DNA of 64,000 bases, taken from NCBI GenBank assembly GCA_033032175.1, contig CM065313.1, forward strand, positions 14,361,327 through 14,425,326, in the 5' to 3' direction. The notes under the pieces were generated by a model that had not been told where the DNA came from, ran no database searches, and worked only from the letters and a program-made list of their open reading frames with translations. The position numbers and the translations under genes were made by a program. The stretch is from Saturnia japonica (taxonomy: Eukaryota > Arthropoda > Insecta > Lepidoptera > Saturniidae). Below, in pieces: positions 45,045 to 57,270 of this stretch; the first letter of the stretch is position 1, and each line of letters begins with the position of its first letter.

Positions 45045-46235
45045 ATCTATACATATAATAAAAACGTAACTGATCGATGTGTGTACATAGAAGATATATG
45101 AGAAAAACTATTATTGGGGGTCTCTATCAACGCAGGAGAACCCAAAACAATGATTGTTAGAATTTTTGTGTTTGTCTGTTTGTCAACGTTTGTGCGCGCT
45201 AATCTCAGAAACGGCTTAACTGATTTGGAAACGGTTTCAACTAATATATTTTGGTAAGGTTTACTTAACATTTAGTGTGGTTTTACTTCAATGAGTTCAT
45301 AAATAAAAAAGTTATATCAATTTAAAAAAATGCTATAAAATAGCTCTTCAGTTGTATTGGCTGAAACTTTGAAACTGGTTTGTAAAATGATGATTATTGA
45401 AAGTTTACATAAAGTTAAAAAATATACAGTTTCAGAGAATTTGGAACTTTCCAATATGAGTTGACCACACATCTATATAATAAATCATATTAATAAGTGG
45501 TCACCCTAGGTTGGATATAATCACGCAAGCAAGTCGAGTGCCGCATCGCTGCTAGGCAATTCATTCCGAAAAAGATCGATTCGAATCTAACTCTGATGTA
45601 TCGATTCACAATAAATCGAGGTCTAAAAGGCCGATCTCTCCAAAAAATTGACCGTCTTTTATTAATTTTTCAGATTTGTGTAAACAATATAAAAATCCCT
45701 ATTATAGAAAACAAAAAGGACACCACAACAATCGATCTTTTGTTATTTTTATCATGCTAAAGTATCAGTTAAAGAGAAACAAAGAAAGGTATAGGAGAGA
45801 GAGAGAGAGAATTAATTTCAAAAATTTATTATTATAAACTGTTGTCGTTATTCTGCTATTGGGTAATTTACTGACACCATAGAGAACGACAGCATAATGA
45901 AATTAATAATCCATACTAATATTATAAATGCGAAAGTAACTCTGTCTGTCCTGTCTGTTGCATTTCACGCCCTGAAATAGACGATGAAGGTTTGTACGAA
46001 GAACGCATCAAACCAAATTTGATGAATTTTGGTATAGATATATTGGACCTTAAAGAAAGGTATTGGCTTATCTTATGTCGTGAAAATAAAACTTTAAGAG
46101 GTGAAATAGGGGATGAAAGATTGTATTAAGAACCCACTATTTCTACATTTAGGGATATGAAAATTCATATTTATGCTTTTAGGAAGAAATAACAGTGTTT
46201 CGTGTTGTAAAAAGTAAGGGTGATTTACAATCCAC
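45045..46235 (+). repeat. AT-rich dispersed repeat, copy C
   Basis: Starts TCTATACATATAATAAAAAC after an A. Evenly diverged direct copy of 43263-44800 with small deletions. Confidence 0.65.
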
Positions 46236-46239
46236 ATAG

Positions 46240-47001
46240 ACTGCACCCCTTGATACTAAGCAAAATGTTCCTGAGACATAAGCTTACATTGTTCAAGACA
46301 TATGTCCGTCCTTTCATGACATATAAGCTGCGCTACATTCGTACATACGTCAAAGATCAACATTATTAAATTCCAAATCCTCTAAACCCGATTCTTACTT
46401 AAAATTAACAAAGCCCCTTGGTACGTTGAATCGTAAATTGAATATCTTACGCGATCGTACTCCGACACTGCTTCGAATCACGTGAATCTGTTGGTAAACG
46501 CTGCCGCGACTTAAACCCCAAAACCGAACATCCCCCGCGAACAACTCCGGCCGCGAATATCTTCACCAATACTACTCCACCGTCTCTCCAAACAGAGCGT
46601 GCTCGCGCCCACGCCCGCGAAACCACCGTTCCCTCCGCAGAGGACGGGTGGCTAATTTCGCTCCTGCAAACCCGTCACGTCCTCCCTCTCTTACGTCAAC
46701 TCAAGCCTAGGTCCGTTCCCTCGGTGTAGAACCCTTGAGTCATGCAACCGCTCGCGCGATACTGGTGACACTGCACTTGCAATCACGTAGCTACCCACAC
46801 ACATCATTACACACAATATGTACATACATACGTGCACACCACATAAGTACATAGATTCTGTAAGGGACCTTTTTATTCTTTTTTTACGATAGTTACTTTC
46901 GATCATGTTTCCAGGATACTAAACACATATACACATGTTCATTTTTTTCTCCTAGAGGCAGGGACATGTTATATGTATGTGTTAGTTTAGCTCAAATATT
47001 C
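46240..47001 (+). mobile_element. Older truncated Jockey copy, 5' part
   Basis: Matches the end of the young ORF2 and its 3' UTR ('aaaatgttcctgagacataagctt' region corresponds to 52948 on; 'ctctccaaacagagcgtg' at 46577; 'cctaggtccgttcc' at 46708). Many frameshifts. The sequence stops at 47001 in mid-UTR and continues at 54003. Confidence 0.85.
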
Positions 47002-47614
47002 GGAGTTCCGATTTGGTCTTGATCGCGAACGGACGTGTCGCTCCGTTTGTGCTCTCGACCATCACGTGACTTAATTGTTGCGATCTTATATTTGGAATTT
47101 ATTTCGAATATATTGTTGCAATAACGACGTAAACCAACTGGTGTCTAACGCTCGCGTGGTAAACCGCACTTTTCGGTGCGACTTGCTTGTTTTTTATAAA
47201 TCCACGGTTTTGTGGTCGCTCACTGGATACCTGACGGTGTTAACTAAAGTGAGCGGGGCGTGACCCGAGCAGCCCGCTGGTTGTCTCCTTCAGAGGCAAA
47301 CAGCCAGACCCGGACGGGCCTGGGAATCTAGGCCTTTGCGGTTATCGCATAGTCTTGCCCCAGGTGTCTCCTGCCAAACCTTCCGATCCTGCACACTCCA
47401 TCCCCGGGAACCTGTTTGGGCCTAGCCCGGTTTAATTACCGGTCTGCGTCCTCGGCCCCGGGCTTGTTAGGGCTCCTTAGGGTTGATAGGTCCTTCCTGT
47501 GTGTCATTGCACCTTGACCACAGGTCTCTTGCCGACTCCGATAGTCTTTTTAAGTTTTTGGCGCACCCCCCTGCCCCTAAGGCAGGGAGGCCTTTAATTT
47601 AAAATAAAATAAAA

Positions 47615-49335
47615 ATGTCCCATTGTCCTCCCTCTTCTGCCGTCATGGCAAATAACGTTACCGACCTGGCCACTTGCATAGGCAAGTTGCAAGCCAGGAT
47701 GAAAGCGCTGGAATTTCAATACCAGCGCTATCAAAATTTCGTCGTATTACGGTGTCCCTCTCTAGACGAGGAATACCGTAATCTACCTGAGAACGCTTGC
47801 GTGCGTCGCACCGCTGCGACCGCGACCCGTCATGAGGCCATTTCAGGTAGCGAGGCGGCCGCTTCAGGTAGCAAGGCGGCCGATGACGTCACGGCCGCGA
47901 CCGTTATACCGACTGGCGCCGCGCCAGTCGGCGCCGCGCCCAAACGTCTCACGCGCAGCGCTGCGCGTCCGTCCGCCGCGTCATCCGGGGCCGTGGCCAC
48001 GTCTACGGCCACGTCCCCTGTCCCGACTAGTCAATCGCGCGGGTCAAGCCCCGCCTCCGACAGGCGAGGGCCGCGTAATTCGCGGTCACAATCTAGGGTT
48101 ACCAAAAATAGCCCGTACGTCCGTCCCGCGCGATCCACGGAAACCGCGTTAAAGACGAAAAATTCGTTTTCGGCCCTTCCGGTCGAACAAGACTCGCCCG
48201 CGAGTTCGGATCCATCTCCGGAGATGGATACCGAGAACGACGGCTTCACCGTCGTGGCGTCGCGTAAGCGAACGGCGCGTAGCAGTCCGACTGCTCAACC
48301 GGCGCCTAAGGTAATAGCTAAGGCAACAATCAGGGGCGCCGCCGCCCCCGCGTCCTCCCAGCTCCCCGCGCCCGCCGGTGGGAAAAAAGAGCGTGCCCCA
48401 CCTCCAATCATAATCCGGGACAAGGCGGCCTGGATGGGAGTCTGCAATGAAATGCGCAGACTCAAACTCGAGTATCACAAGGCTAGGAATATAGTCAACG
48501 GGATTTCCATTTCGGTGAGTTCTTCGGAAACTCACCGCAAACTCACCACCCTCCTCCGGCAGAAAGGTCTGCAATTCTACACCTATTCTCTCGCGGAGGA
48601 GCGCGTCCTCCGAGTGGTCATCCGCCGCATTCTGGTGGAGCTCGACCCGTCGGAGGTGTGCTCCTCGCTCAAGGAGCAAAGTTATCCCATCCGGGAAGTA
48701 CACTGGATGTACAGTAAAGATAAGCGGCCACTACAAATGGTAGTGGCCATATTGGACCTTTCCCCCGAGGGAAAGGCCATCTTCCAGCTAGAGACGGTGT
48801 GCGGGCTCTCCGGGATTAACGTGGAGCCCCCATACAAAAACCACCAGCCTGCGCAGTGCCACAACTGCCAGCTGTACGGGCACGCTGCTCGTAACTGTCA
48901 TTCTCGTCCGCGGTGCGTAAAGTGCCGAGAGGACCACCCCACACGGGAGTGCACGCGCGAGCGTGACTCCGTCGTCCCCCCGAGCTGCGTGTTATGCGGG
49001 GAGGAGGGGCATCCCGCGAATTATCGCGGTTGCCCCAAGGCCCCGCGCACCACGCGGCCACGCACGCAGAGGCAGGCGGCCCCCCGGGCGGCGCCCCCCG
49101 CCTCAGCCATCAAAGCGCAACCCCCGCTGGCGTCAGGGGAATTTCCCGCGCTGCCGGTCCCGCGCCAGTCCCCGGCCGCCGCCGACCTCTCCGCACCCCG
49201 CGCGGTGCAACCGCAACCCGTGCGTTCATCGCAGAACGCATGGGGCCCCCGTCGCCCCAATCCACAGCCCCTTATGGCTATGGATATTCCCGCGCCCCGC
49301 GCGCCCGCTAACGTTGTCGTTAATAGTAACGACTT
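47615..49335 (+). CDS. Jockey ORF1 (gag-like, zinc knuckles)
   Basis: Starts at ATG 47615 and is open for about 574 codons before the disturbed segment. The N-terminus has a short helical region (CIGKLQARMKALEFQYQRYQ). A long Ala/Ser/Arg/Pro-rich middle follows, then a folded domain near residues 265-405 (WMGVCNEMRRLKLEYHKARN; VLRVVIRRILVELDP) and zinc knuckles (CHNCQLYGHAARNC, CVKCREDHPTREC, CVLCGEEGHPANYRGC). The C-terminal region is Pro-rich. Last plausible native residues are VVVNSNDLR; the open frame runs on to 49375 into foreign sequence. It would bind LINE RNA and accompany it to the nucleus. Very GC-rich against the AT-rich surroundings. Confidence 0.88.
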
Positions 49336-51044
49336 AAGGAAGGATTTTTTGGAAATTCAACCCCTAAGGTGGTGAAAAACGGGATGAAAGCATCTATGAA
49401 AATCCGTAATCTTTAAAGATATATCTTATGAAAATTGGTATTTATTAATTCAGTTATAAAGAAAATAAAAAGGTGTCATATTTTTTTTTCAAATTCGATA
49501 CTAAGGGGGCATAAGTTTGAACAATACAAGTAATGACATCTATTAGCCAAAGGTAGTACCAACCAATGCTTTCGATATTATACAAAGAACGTACAAAATT
49601 TTAACACGGGTAAAACCGCGGAGCACATCTAGAGTTGAATATTAATTATTGGATGTTATATACATAAGGAATATTCACTAAATAAATCTATTTGTATTTT
49701 AGACAATATTCCACACTCATCCGGAACGTCTAGCAATATCTGAACCTTACGCGGGAATACGAAAAACGATCGCCGATAGGCGACAGGCGAAATCAGGTGA
49801 AACCGTCGGGAAACCTATAAGATTAAAGGAAAAGTTAAGATATAATAACTGTTCAAGTCACTTTTGCGTTTATTAAGATTTTAAAGATTTCATTCTAAAA
49901 TTAGTAATAATTTAATTTCCCCGAGATAAAAGCATCTTCCACTAAACTTCAGATCTCCGAGATTGGTGGCTAAACAATTTACTGTAAGTAACGCCAACTG
50001 AAATTCAACAAACAACCACTTATATTGGTTAAGTTATATTAACTGTAATTTCTCGGTAGCGGATAGTAAATTTAAATATCCTACAGTGATAAAAACGACG
50101 AGATCGATGTCTCCAGAAGATATGAAAAAAACATGATTGGGGGTCTCGAAACGCAGGAGAACCCAAAACAGATTGTTAGAATTTTGTCTGTATGCAGGCT
50201 GCCCCCTTCGTGCGCCACTCAGAAAAGGCATAAACGCAACCCCCGCTTTCACTAATATATTCTGGCACGGTTCGTTAACCTCAGTTCCCGGTTCTTCAAA
50301 ATTCCAACAAAAAAGTTCATCAATTTAAAAAATCACATCGAACATTTTGGGAAAAACGCCCAAAATAGCTCTTCAGTTGAATGGACTGAAATTCCAGCCC
50401 TGATTCGGCTGTAAAACGATGATGATCGAAACCTTTCATAAAGTTAACTCCTTAAAAGTTTAATAACGAAATTCCAATTATAAATTGACCTCAGATTTTG
50501 GTTAAATCATATTCAAAGGGCGTCGCATCCCCCGCTCTGTCAGTACACTATAGCTGCGCCGCTGCTAGGGATGGCAATTCATTTCGATAAAGGATATTAT
50601 GCAAATTTAACCTTATGAATCGATTCCCAAAAAAATCGATGTCTTATTAACGATCTCTCAAAAATTGATCTTTTTTCGATTCACTTTCCATTAAATCAAC
50701 CAATATAAAATTGAAAGGAAAGCTCTGAAAAGGGAACCACAACAGTCGAATTCGTAATTTTTACCTTACTAAAGTTATTATAGAGAACTAAGTCTGGACT
50801 GGCACTCTAATTATTATAGAGAAACGTTAATGTACGGAGACCAATTTATAAGGAATATAGTGAAAGAGAATTCATTTCAAAAATGAACCACCTATAACGT
50901 TTTAGTTAATTTGGTCTTGGGAAGAATTTACTGCTCTAGTCTTGATCGTAAATGACACTATTAGAAAATGAATCGGTAATGAATGAATGATAATCCATAA
51001 CTAACATTATAAATGCGAAAATAATTCTTTCCGCCCGTCTGTTG
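49335..51044 (+). other. Interleaved mosaic replacing the endonuclease segment
   Basis: 49335-49665 is nearly identical to 42495-42825. From there to 51044 it tracks 42826-44325 in order, but with dozens of short foreign patches and a net loss of ~120 bp. Some patches look like LINE endonuclease coding, for example 'ctggactggcactctaat' (near 50793-50810, DWHSN). The T run of the source is replaced by 'cccccgctctgtcagtacac'. It sits exactly where the Jockey endonuclease start should be. Confidence 0.8.
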
Positions 51045-51068
51045 GGGTTTACTGAAAGCTAACGAACG

Positions 51069-53450
51069 TGCTAAACTTTGATGTCATAGCGCCACCCACT
51101 CCCACCCACTTTCAAGAAAGCTGTTTCGAACAAGTGCTTGATGTAGCTCTCATTAAAGGTATCGCGCTTCGGTTACGACTCATTCGGGTCGTACACGAGC
51201 TCGACTTCCGACCACCGTCCGGTCATCATGCAGCTAGGTCAACCAGACGACTCTAGCCCTCCTTCGGTCCAAGTGGTTGACTATGCCAAGCTAAAACATT
51301 ATCTTGCGGACAGGCCGTCCTCGTCCAGCTTAGATAGGATCCCGGACGTATTGGAGTCCGTTGCGGATGTAGATCTCGCGATCGATTCCCTGGTCGACCA
51401 CCTGCAGGTCGGCATCGGAGAGGCCTCGAGAGAGGTCGAAGAGGCGAGCGATCGCCGCTTCGTACTCCCTGCCGACGTGCGGGCGTTGTTGACGGAAAAG
51501 AACGCGGCGACTCGTGCGCACGACCACTATCCGACCGAGGAAAACCGCGCACGCTTACGCGCGCTTCAGAGAGCGGTTAGAGCCCGCATATTAGAACTCA
51601 GGAGTCACAGATGGGACGCCCTCGTCGAAGGGCTAAGGCCGTCGCATCTGGCTTACTGGAAACTAGCTCGCAGCCTCAAAATAGAGGCTTCTTATCTTAT
51701 GCCCCCCCTCGAGAGGGGTCCCGGTATACCGCTCGCCTTCGATAGCAGCGACAAGGCGGAGTGCCTCGCCACTTGTTTGGAGAGCCAGTGCTCTCCGAAC
51801 AGTGTCGATGCAAATACCGACCGGGTCGAGGGTATCGATGGATGCGTGCGGGAGCTGGATAAGCTCCCCGCGACAGCCTCCCTGTCCCCAGTCACGTCTG
51901 AGGAGGTTCTTTCCATTATAAAAAGCCTTAAGCTCAGAAAAGCACCAGGTCCCGACGGGATCAGGAATGAAGTACTTAGGCTTCTTCCTGATCGCCTCAT
52001 AGCTCTATTGGTCTGCATCTTCAATGTAGCCATAGTCCACTGCCATTTTCCAGCCGCCTGGAAAAAGGCAATAGTCATAGGTATCCGTAAGCCCGGCAAG
52101 AGCGCGTCGCTTCCCGACAGCTATCGCCCGATCAGTCTCCTAAATACGTTAGGGAAAATTTACGAGCGGATCCTTCTGAACCGTCTCAAGCCAATAATAG
52201 AGGAGAAAGACCTCTATCCGCCTGAGCAATTCGGTTTCCGTGCTAGATATTCTTGCACTCATCAAGTGCACCGCCTCACGGAGCACGTTGCATTTAATTT
52301 TGCTGAACTTTATAAACCCCGCCGTACACTTGCGGTCTTTTTCGACGTGGCCAAGGCCTTTGATAAGGTCTGGCACGAGGGATTGATTTACAAGTTGTAC
52401 CGCTTTGAAGTCCCCGATAGGCTAATTAAAATAATTCGCGACTATTTAACAGATCGCACCTTCCGCTATAGAGTGGAAGGTGAATTGTCCACGCCCCGTC
52501 CAATACGCTCAGGCGTTCCCCAAGGTTCGATCCTGGCTCCTAGCCTATTTAACCTGTACGTCAGTGACCTACCTCGACTCCCGGAGGTCGAGGTAGGGCT
52601 ATACGCCGACGATACAGTCTTATATGCCTCAGATAGGAATAGATCCCACCTCAGACACAAAGTCCAACGCTCCGTGACCACTCTCGGGAAGTGGTTTAAC
52701 GAGTGGCGTATAGCCGTTAATCCCTCGAAGAGCGCCGCGATGCTCTTCGATGCGGATTCGTCACAGATACCGTGGAAGCTTAAACCTGTTAAGCTCTACG
52801 ATAATCCGATTCCGTATGTAAGAGAGACCAAATATCTAGGGGTAACCCTAGATAGTAGGCTCTCCTTTAGACCCCACATCCGTAAGGTTAGGAACAGGGC
52901 CGCGTGGGTCCTGGGCCGGTTGCATCCTCTGTTGTGTTCGGTGAGTAAAATGTCCACGCGACATAAGCTCACGCTCTACAAGACGTGTATTCGACCAATT
53001 TTGACATACAGTTGCGCCGTGTTCGCACATATGTCCGAGTCGAGTTTCAAACGGTTACAATCGATACAGAATAGGTTCCTCTATCGTCTCACCGGGGCCC
53101 CGTGGTATGTTCGAAGCGTAGATCTCCATAGAGATATGGAGCTTCCTTCGATACATGCCTACGTTAAACAGCTCTCCCGTTCGTATTTCGACACCGCGTC
53201 GAACCACGCGAATCCGTTAATAAAAACAGCCGCCACTTATGTTCCGGCACCCACGGACATCCGGTGCAAACGCCGGCCGCGCAATATTTTTATTGATCCC
53301 GACGATCACATCGAAAATTCGAATAAATATTACACATCTGTCTCTCCAAACAGAGCGTGCCAGCGCCCACGCCCGCGTAACCACCGTTCTCTCCGCAGAG
53401 GGCGGGCGGTCAATTTCGCTCCAGCACACCCGTCACGTCCCCCTCTCTAG
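51069..53450 (+). pseudogene. Jockey ORF2: endonuclease end plus reverse transcriptase
   Basis: Begins inside the endonuclease (FDVIAPPTPTHF, LDVALIKGIALRLR, VVHELD). A one-base insertion near 51204-51207 shifts the SDH region, after which the frame is open from 51228 to the stop at 53450 (740 codons). RT motifs: KAPGPDGIRNEV, SYRPISLLNTLGKIYERILL, AVFFDVAKAFDKVWH (motif A), SGVPQGSILAPSLFNLY (motif B), LYADDTVLY (motif C), KYLGVTLDSRL. No RNase H, as expected. The C-terminus is Arg/Pro-rich (RPRPRNHRSLRRGRAVNF). RT appears intact, but without the endonuclease N-terminus the copy as written is not functional. Confidence 0.9.
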
Positions 53451-53973
53451 CGGTAACCCAAGCCTAGGTCCGTTCCTCGGTGTGAAACCCTTGGGTCAGG
53501 CAACCGCCCGCGCGATACAAGTGACACTGTACGTGCATCACTTAGCTACCTACATACAACACAACACACGTATGAACATACACACGTGCACACCACACAG
53601 GTACATAGGTTCTGTGAGGGACCTTTTTTTTTTTTCTTTTTTACGCTAGTTAGTTAGCGCTAGTTAGTGTAGAAACATTCCGATTACTGAATACACATAC
53701 GCACGGTTCCTTCCTTCCTCCCAGGAGAAAGGGAACGTGCCTATGTGTATATTTAGTTAGCTCGAATCGTAGGTGTAGGGATTCGAATAGATCGCGACCT
53801 ATTTGCGAACGCGACGACCGCCCGAGCCGAGGTCCGGCCACTTTGGCACCCTCGTGCGAGTCGTCCACAAAACTTTCGCGGCTGAGTGCCCTCTGCGCTC
53901 GCCCCCAAGTCCGGTGAAGCTGTAAAAGCCGCAGCGGCTTTAGGGCCCCTAAGGCTAACAGTGTAGTCAGTTC

Positions 53974-54002
<29 letters not shown>
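53451..54002 (+). other. Jockey 3' UTR and poly(A)
   Basis: About 520 bp UTR followed by A29 (53974-54002). The same UTR is found reversed at 12081-12694 and 29175-29300, and diverged at 46577-47001 plus 54003-54238, so this family is the most repeated LINE here. Confidence 0.9.
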
Positions 54003-54005
<3 letters not shown>

Positions 54006-54238
54006 AAATTTTCTACAGATAGGGAATTAGTCAGTTCGCGACCTTTTCACAATCGCGGTAACAGCCCAAGCCGACATCCGGCCACTTAGGCACCTTTGTT
54101 CGCATGTTGCTCACGCTTTCGCGGCTGAATGCCTTAAGCGTTCGCCTCCAACCCTGGTGAAGCTGTCAAAGCCATCAGTGGCTCTATTTCTTTAGGGCCC
54201 CTTAGGCTAACAGTATAGTCAGTGAGAAAGAAAAAAAA
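54003..54238 (+). mobile_element. Older Jockey copy, 3' part
   Basis: Continues the UTR interrupted at 47001 ('cacaatcgcggtaacagccc', 'ccggccacttaggcacc', 'tcgcggctgaatgcctt', 'aggctaacagtatagtcag') and ends in an A-rich tail (54225-54238). Confidence 0.85.
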
Positions 54239-54389
54239 CCATCTATAATTTTCTTTTGGTTTATCGTGTTCAGAGATTAGTCAGTGTATATGCAGTAAGA
54301 GTAGTAGGGATCGTGACCACCATACATAGTGTTAAACACATGTATGATTTTCTTTTGGTTTGTCGTGTTCCGAGGTCAGTCCGTGTATA
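54239..54389 (+). repeat. Two diverged ~110-bp units
   Basis: 'ccatctataattttcttttg', 'cgtgttcagagattagtca', 'gggatcgtgaccaccata' and then a partial second unit. Directly precedes a Helitron-like start, as at 45033-45045. Confidence 0.65.
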
Positions 54390-55030
54390 TCTATACTATT
54401 AACAATTTAGTATAGCGGACGAGTTTTTTTGTTTGTTTGTTTAAACATGGTAATCTCTGGACAACGGGTAGTAGTCGGATTCGAAAAATTATTTTTGTAT
54501 ATGATAGCCAGATTCACAAAGAATAGTATAGGCTCTCTGGAACTAAGCTAAACCTCTCAGCTAGCCTTAAATATTGATTTTTGTTTACGTAAGTCGAAGT
54601 GAAAGTGTTCCCGAACTGCTTTATCCGCATGCGCTGGTGTAATGGTTAGTGATACGTAAATATAATATTCTACAAAAATATTGTTCTTTAGTATATCTAA
54701 AAAATGTCTCCGGTAACATATGCCTATTTCTTAATAGCATAAACCACAATAAGGTATTTTGCGTGTTTTTATGTTGAAGATTAAAAATTGATTTTGAGCT
54801 TTATTTTTAGGCTTATTATATTAATCCTTACGAACCGTTTCATCATAAAGACAATTTAAATTTTTCTTTTTATAGTATGTAATTAGGATACATAGTTTAG
54901 GAAAAAAGGAAAAATTAAAATAATTTGTACTTGCGAGAAGTGATAACAATTATGATTACATGGGTCCGTCGCGTTGGCGGCGCGGTATTTGTTGGATAAA
55001 AACTCGGGTGAAACCGAGGGGCACAGCTAG
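54390..55030 (+). mobile_element. Non-autonomous Helitron-like element
   Basis: A|TCTATACTATTAAC at 54390, ending 'gaaaccgaggggcacagCTAG|T' at 55030; 641 bp. Same family as 23400-23919 and 27954-28080. Confidence 0.72.
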
Positions 55031-55186
55031 TCATAAATAAAGCTGTGTTTAATAAACTGGCAAAGTAAAAGTCACCAAAAAGTTTAAAATATAACCTGTT
55101 TTTTGTGTTTATTAATAAAGTTATATGTATATTATTGGAAGACCGACCTAAATATTTACTTAACACATTATGTAATGGGTTTCTAA

Positions 55187-55480
55187 TAGTATATTACGCA
55201 CCGAGGGAGAAAAGTAGGACATTCACGCCCGCGTGTATGGTGACAATCGCGGGTGGGGATGTCCTACTTTTCTCCCTAGGTGCGTTTACAATTTTTTTCT
55301 TCTCCGGGATGAAAAGTTTATATATAAACACGCAGTTGCTAGGTTACCGGATTACCGGAAGATAAAGTAAAGTACGCGTATGCGCACATTTGCCATCTCA
55401 CCGGGAGAGAATCGGGTACTTTTCTCCCGCGTGACAGGGACTAAAAGTGAACTTTTCATCCCGGAGGAGAAAAAAATTGT
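55187..55480 (+). repeat. Double-hairpin element, copy 2
   Basis: Hairpin 1 has 27-base arms at 55196-55222 and 55259-55285 with one mismatch (core AGGGAGAAAAGTAGGACAT). Hairpin 2 has ~29-base arms at 55290-55318 and 55450-55478 (core TCCGGGATGAAAAG). The two stand head to tail. Copy 1 at 33535-33728 is inverted and has a shortened hairpin 1. Confidence 0.8.
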
Positions 55481-55698
55481 TTTTGTTTATTACGATAACA
55501 CGCATTCATCAAAAGATCACGTGAATGGTTATAGTAGCTTAGCTTAGCATAAAAATGTCACTTTCTCAATTTGGTTGGGTTATACGAACTTTTAATAAAA
55601 TATATTGCGATTATCCTTTAGTTCATGATCCATCAACAGATAAAATATTAGTCTACCTACTAACTTAAAATAATTTCTATTATTAAAGTTAAACACTA

Positions 55699-56075
55699 CT
55701 AGCTATGCTTGCGACTTCGTCCGCGTGGAATTTCTTAAACCGCGACACACGGCGGCAAAGGGGAAAGAGCACATGGGTTCTGCGCGGTACTGAACCTTGC
55801 TACTTTAGTTCATTTTACTTGCGTGGAACCCTAATTATTATTTATACAAAATTAAGTTACCTACTCTTTATAACATCAGCTACGAGTATCTGCCAGTCAA
55901 AATCCCGTGAAAATCGGTTTAACCGTTTCGGAGATTAACCGGAATAAATAGACGGACAAAAAATTTAAAAACTGTTTTTGTTCTACACGCTATGTACTTT
56001 CATATACGTGCATTTAGTTAAAAGCTTTTATTTTGACATTATAAACAGACACATCAATTTTATTATAAGTAAAGA
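55699..56075 (-). mobile_element. Non-autonomous Helitron-like element
   Basis: Minus strand: A|TCTTTACTTATAATAAAATTG at 56075 (first 18 bases shown in part) to 'gtcgcaagcatagCTAG|T' at 55699. The 5' block matches 22913 and 41847 ('taatgtcaaaataa'). Confidence 0.68.
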
Positions 56076-56077
56076 TA

Positions 56078-56370
56078 TAGACCCGCTCCGGCTTCGCACG
56101 GGTGCAAATTACTAATGTGGTGTTTATGTGGATAAATTGTAATACTGAATTGGAGAAAATAGCTTTGCAAATAACCTAATATTTTAATCAATGTTTTAAA
56201 AAAATGTTACTGTCAGTCAATCACCTTAATGTACAAACATTCCGTAAACAATTTCTAAATGACAGTGAAAACCGTATAAAAATTCATCGTGTGGTTTAGA
56301 AGAAGAGAGCGGACACACAGACAGACGTGGATAGCGACTTTCTTTTACTATTTACAGATACAGATATTTA
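56078..56370 (-). repeat. Helitron-like third family, 3' region
   Basis: Minus strand ends 'gcacccgtgcgaagccggag' just before the element above; the CTAG terminus is lost at that join. Shares blocks with 30850-31285 and an end style with 29050. Confidence 0.45.
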
Positions 56371-57270
56371 ATGTGCATGTCATCGTTGTCTGTAATTAGG
56401 GTTACCAACATCTAACAAAAATATTGAATTGTATGTACAACTTGTTTACATGATAAATAATGTGTTGATTTCAATTCTGTTTGGGCTCTAAATAAATAGG
56501 TATTAAAATTGTCCAGAAAAATATTGTTAACATCATCAAATAAATTCATCCCATACAAATCCCAAAGTAGTAGAAGTACATAATTCAATATTTTAATTTA
56601 TGATTTATTACGAAGCAAAAATTTGAAGTGCGAGAATTCACAGGCGGATTGTTAGCTACATTATAAACATTTTGTTAACTTTCTCTAAAGTTTATTATTA
56701 TTAAGAATATATATTATTAAAATACGGTTCAAACGTTCATTCTGTAAATAGATGTTGACGTAAAAAGCAGAAAATCTTGTTACGAGCAGCAAGCGAATGC
56801 GAATTCACGTGTAATATATGTATATAATGTTAAACAACAGGGTCGTAATTCGTGGTAGTTTATGATCAAAGACATGTACCCACACGGCGAATTATCGTGA
56901 CATGTATGTTTGCTCAATTCGAAGAAAAATAATGAACACAGAACTTGTTTTGAATGACGCGACACGACGACGGTAGAAAGCTAATTGACTAACGTGTAAA
57001 TTTTGTCAAAAACTCGTTAGTCATTTAATGTTTTTTCTGTCGATATTATCTTTATACCCCAGAAAAAACTACAAATTTTATTAAATTGTGGATATTTTAA
57101 GGTGTCGAAAAATTTTGAAGTTAGTTTAAGTGCGTAATTTCCAATTCAGTTACAGCGAAATTTTTTTACAATGTTGTTTATTATAAATTGAAAAAATAAA
57201 TACCATGATACAGTTTTAGAACAGTTATATATTTTTAACTTTATGTTAAGTACATAAAGGTACTTTATAA
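56371..57270. other. AT-rich sequence, no gene seen
   Basis: No recognised feature. Confidence 0.5.

Larger units (their letters stand above)
47002..54002 (+). mobile_element. Young Jockey-clade LINE
   Basis: About 7.0 kb: 5' UTR 47002-47614, ORF1, a disturbed endonuclease segment, RT, 3' UTR and A29 (53974-54002). The flanking CTCAAATATTC (46991-47001) and CTCAAATTTTC (54003-54013) are a target duplication with one mismatch. The flanks join to form one continuous older Jockey 3' UTR. The Jockey clade is indicated by ORF1 zinc knuckles, RT without RNase H and the poly(A) end. Confidence 0.9.

Noticed and set aside
47830..49311. Several frames overlapping Jockey ORF1
   Set aside because: Shadows caused by high GC; only the 47615 frame carries the zinc knuckles.
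49335..51044. Simple diverged copy of the 43 kb repeat inserted in the LINE
   Set aside because: An insertion would leave the endonuclease on one side; it is missing, the copy spans several unrelated repeats, and divergence is patchy.
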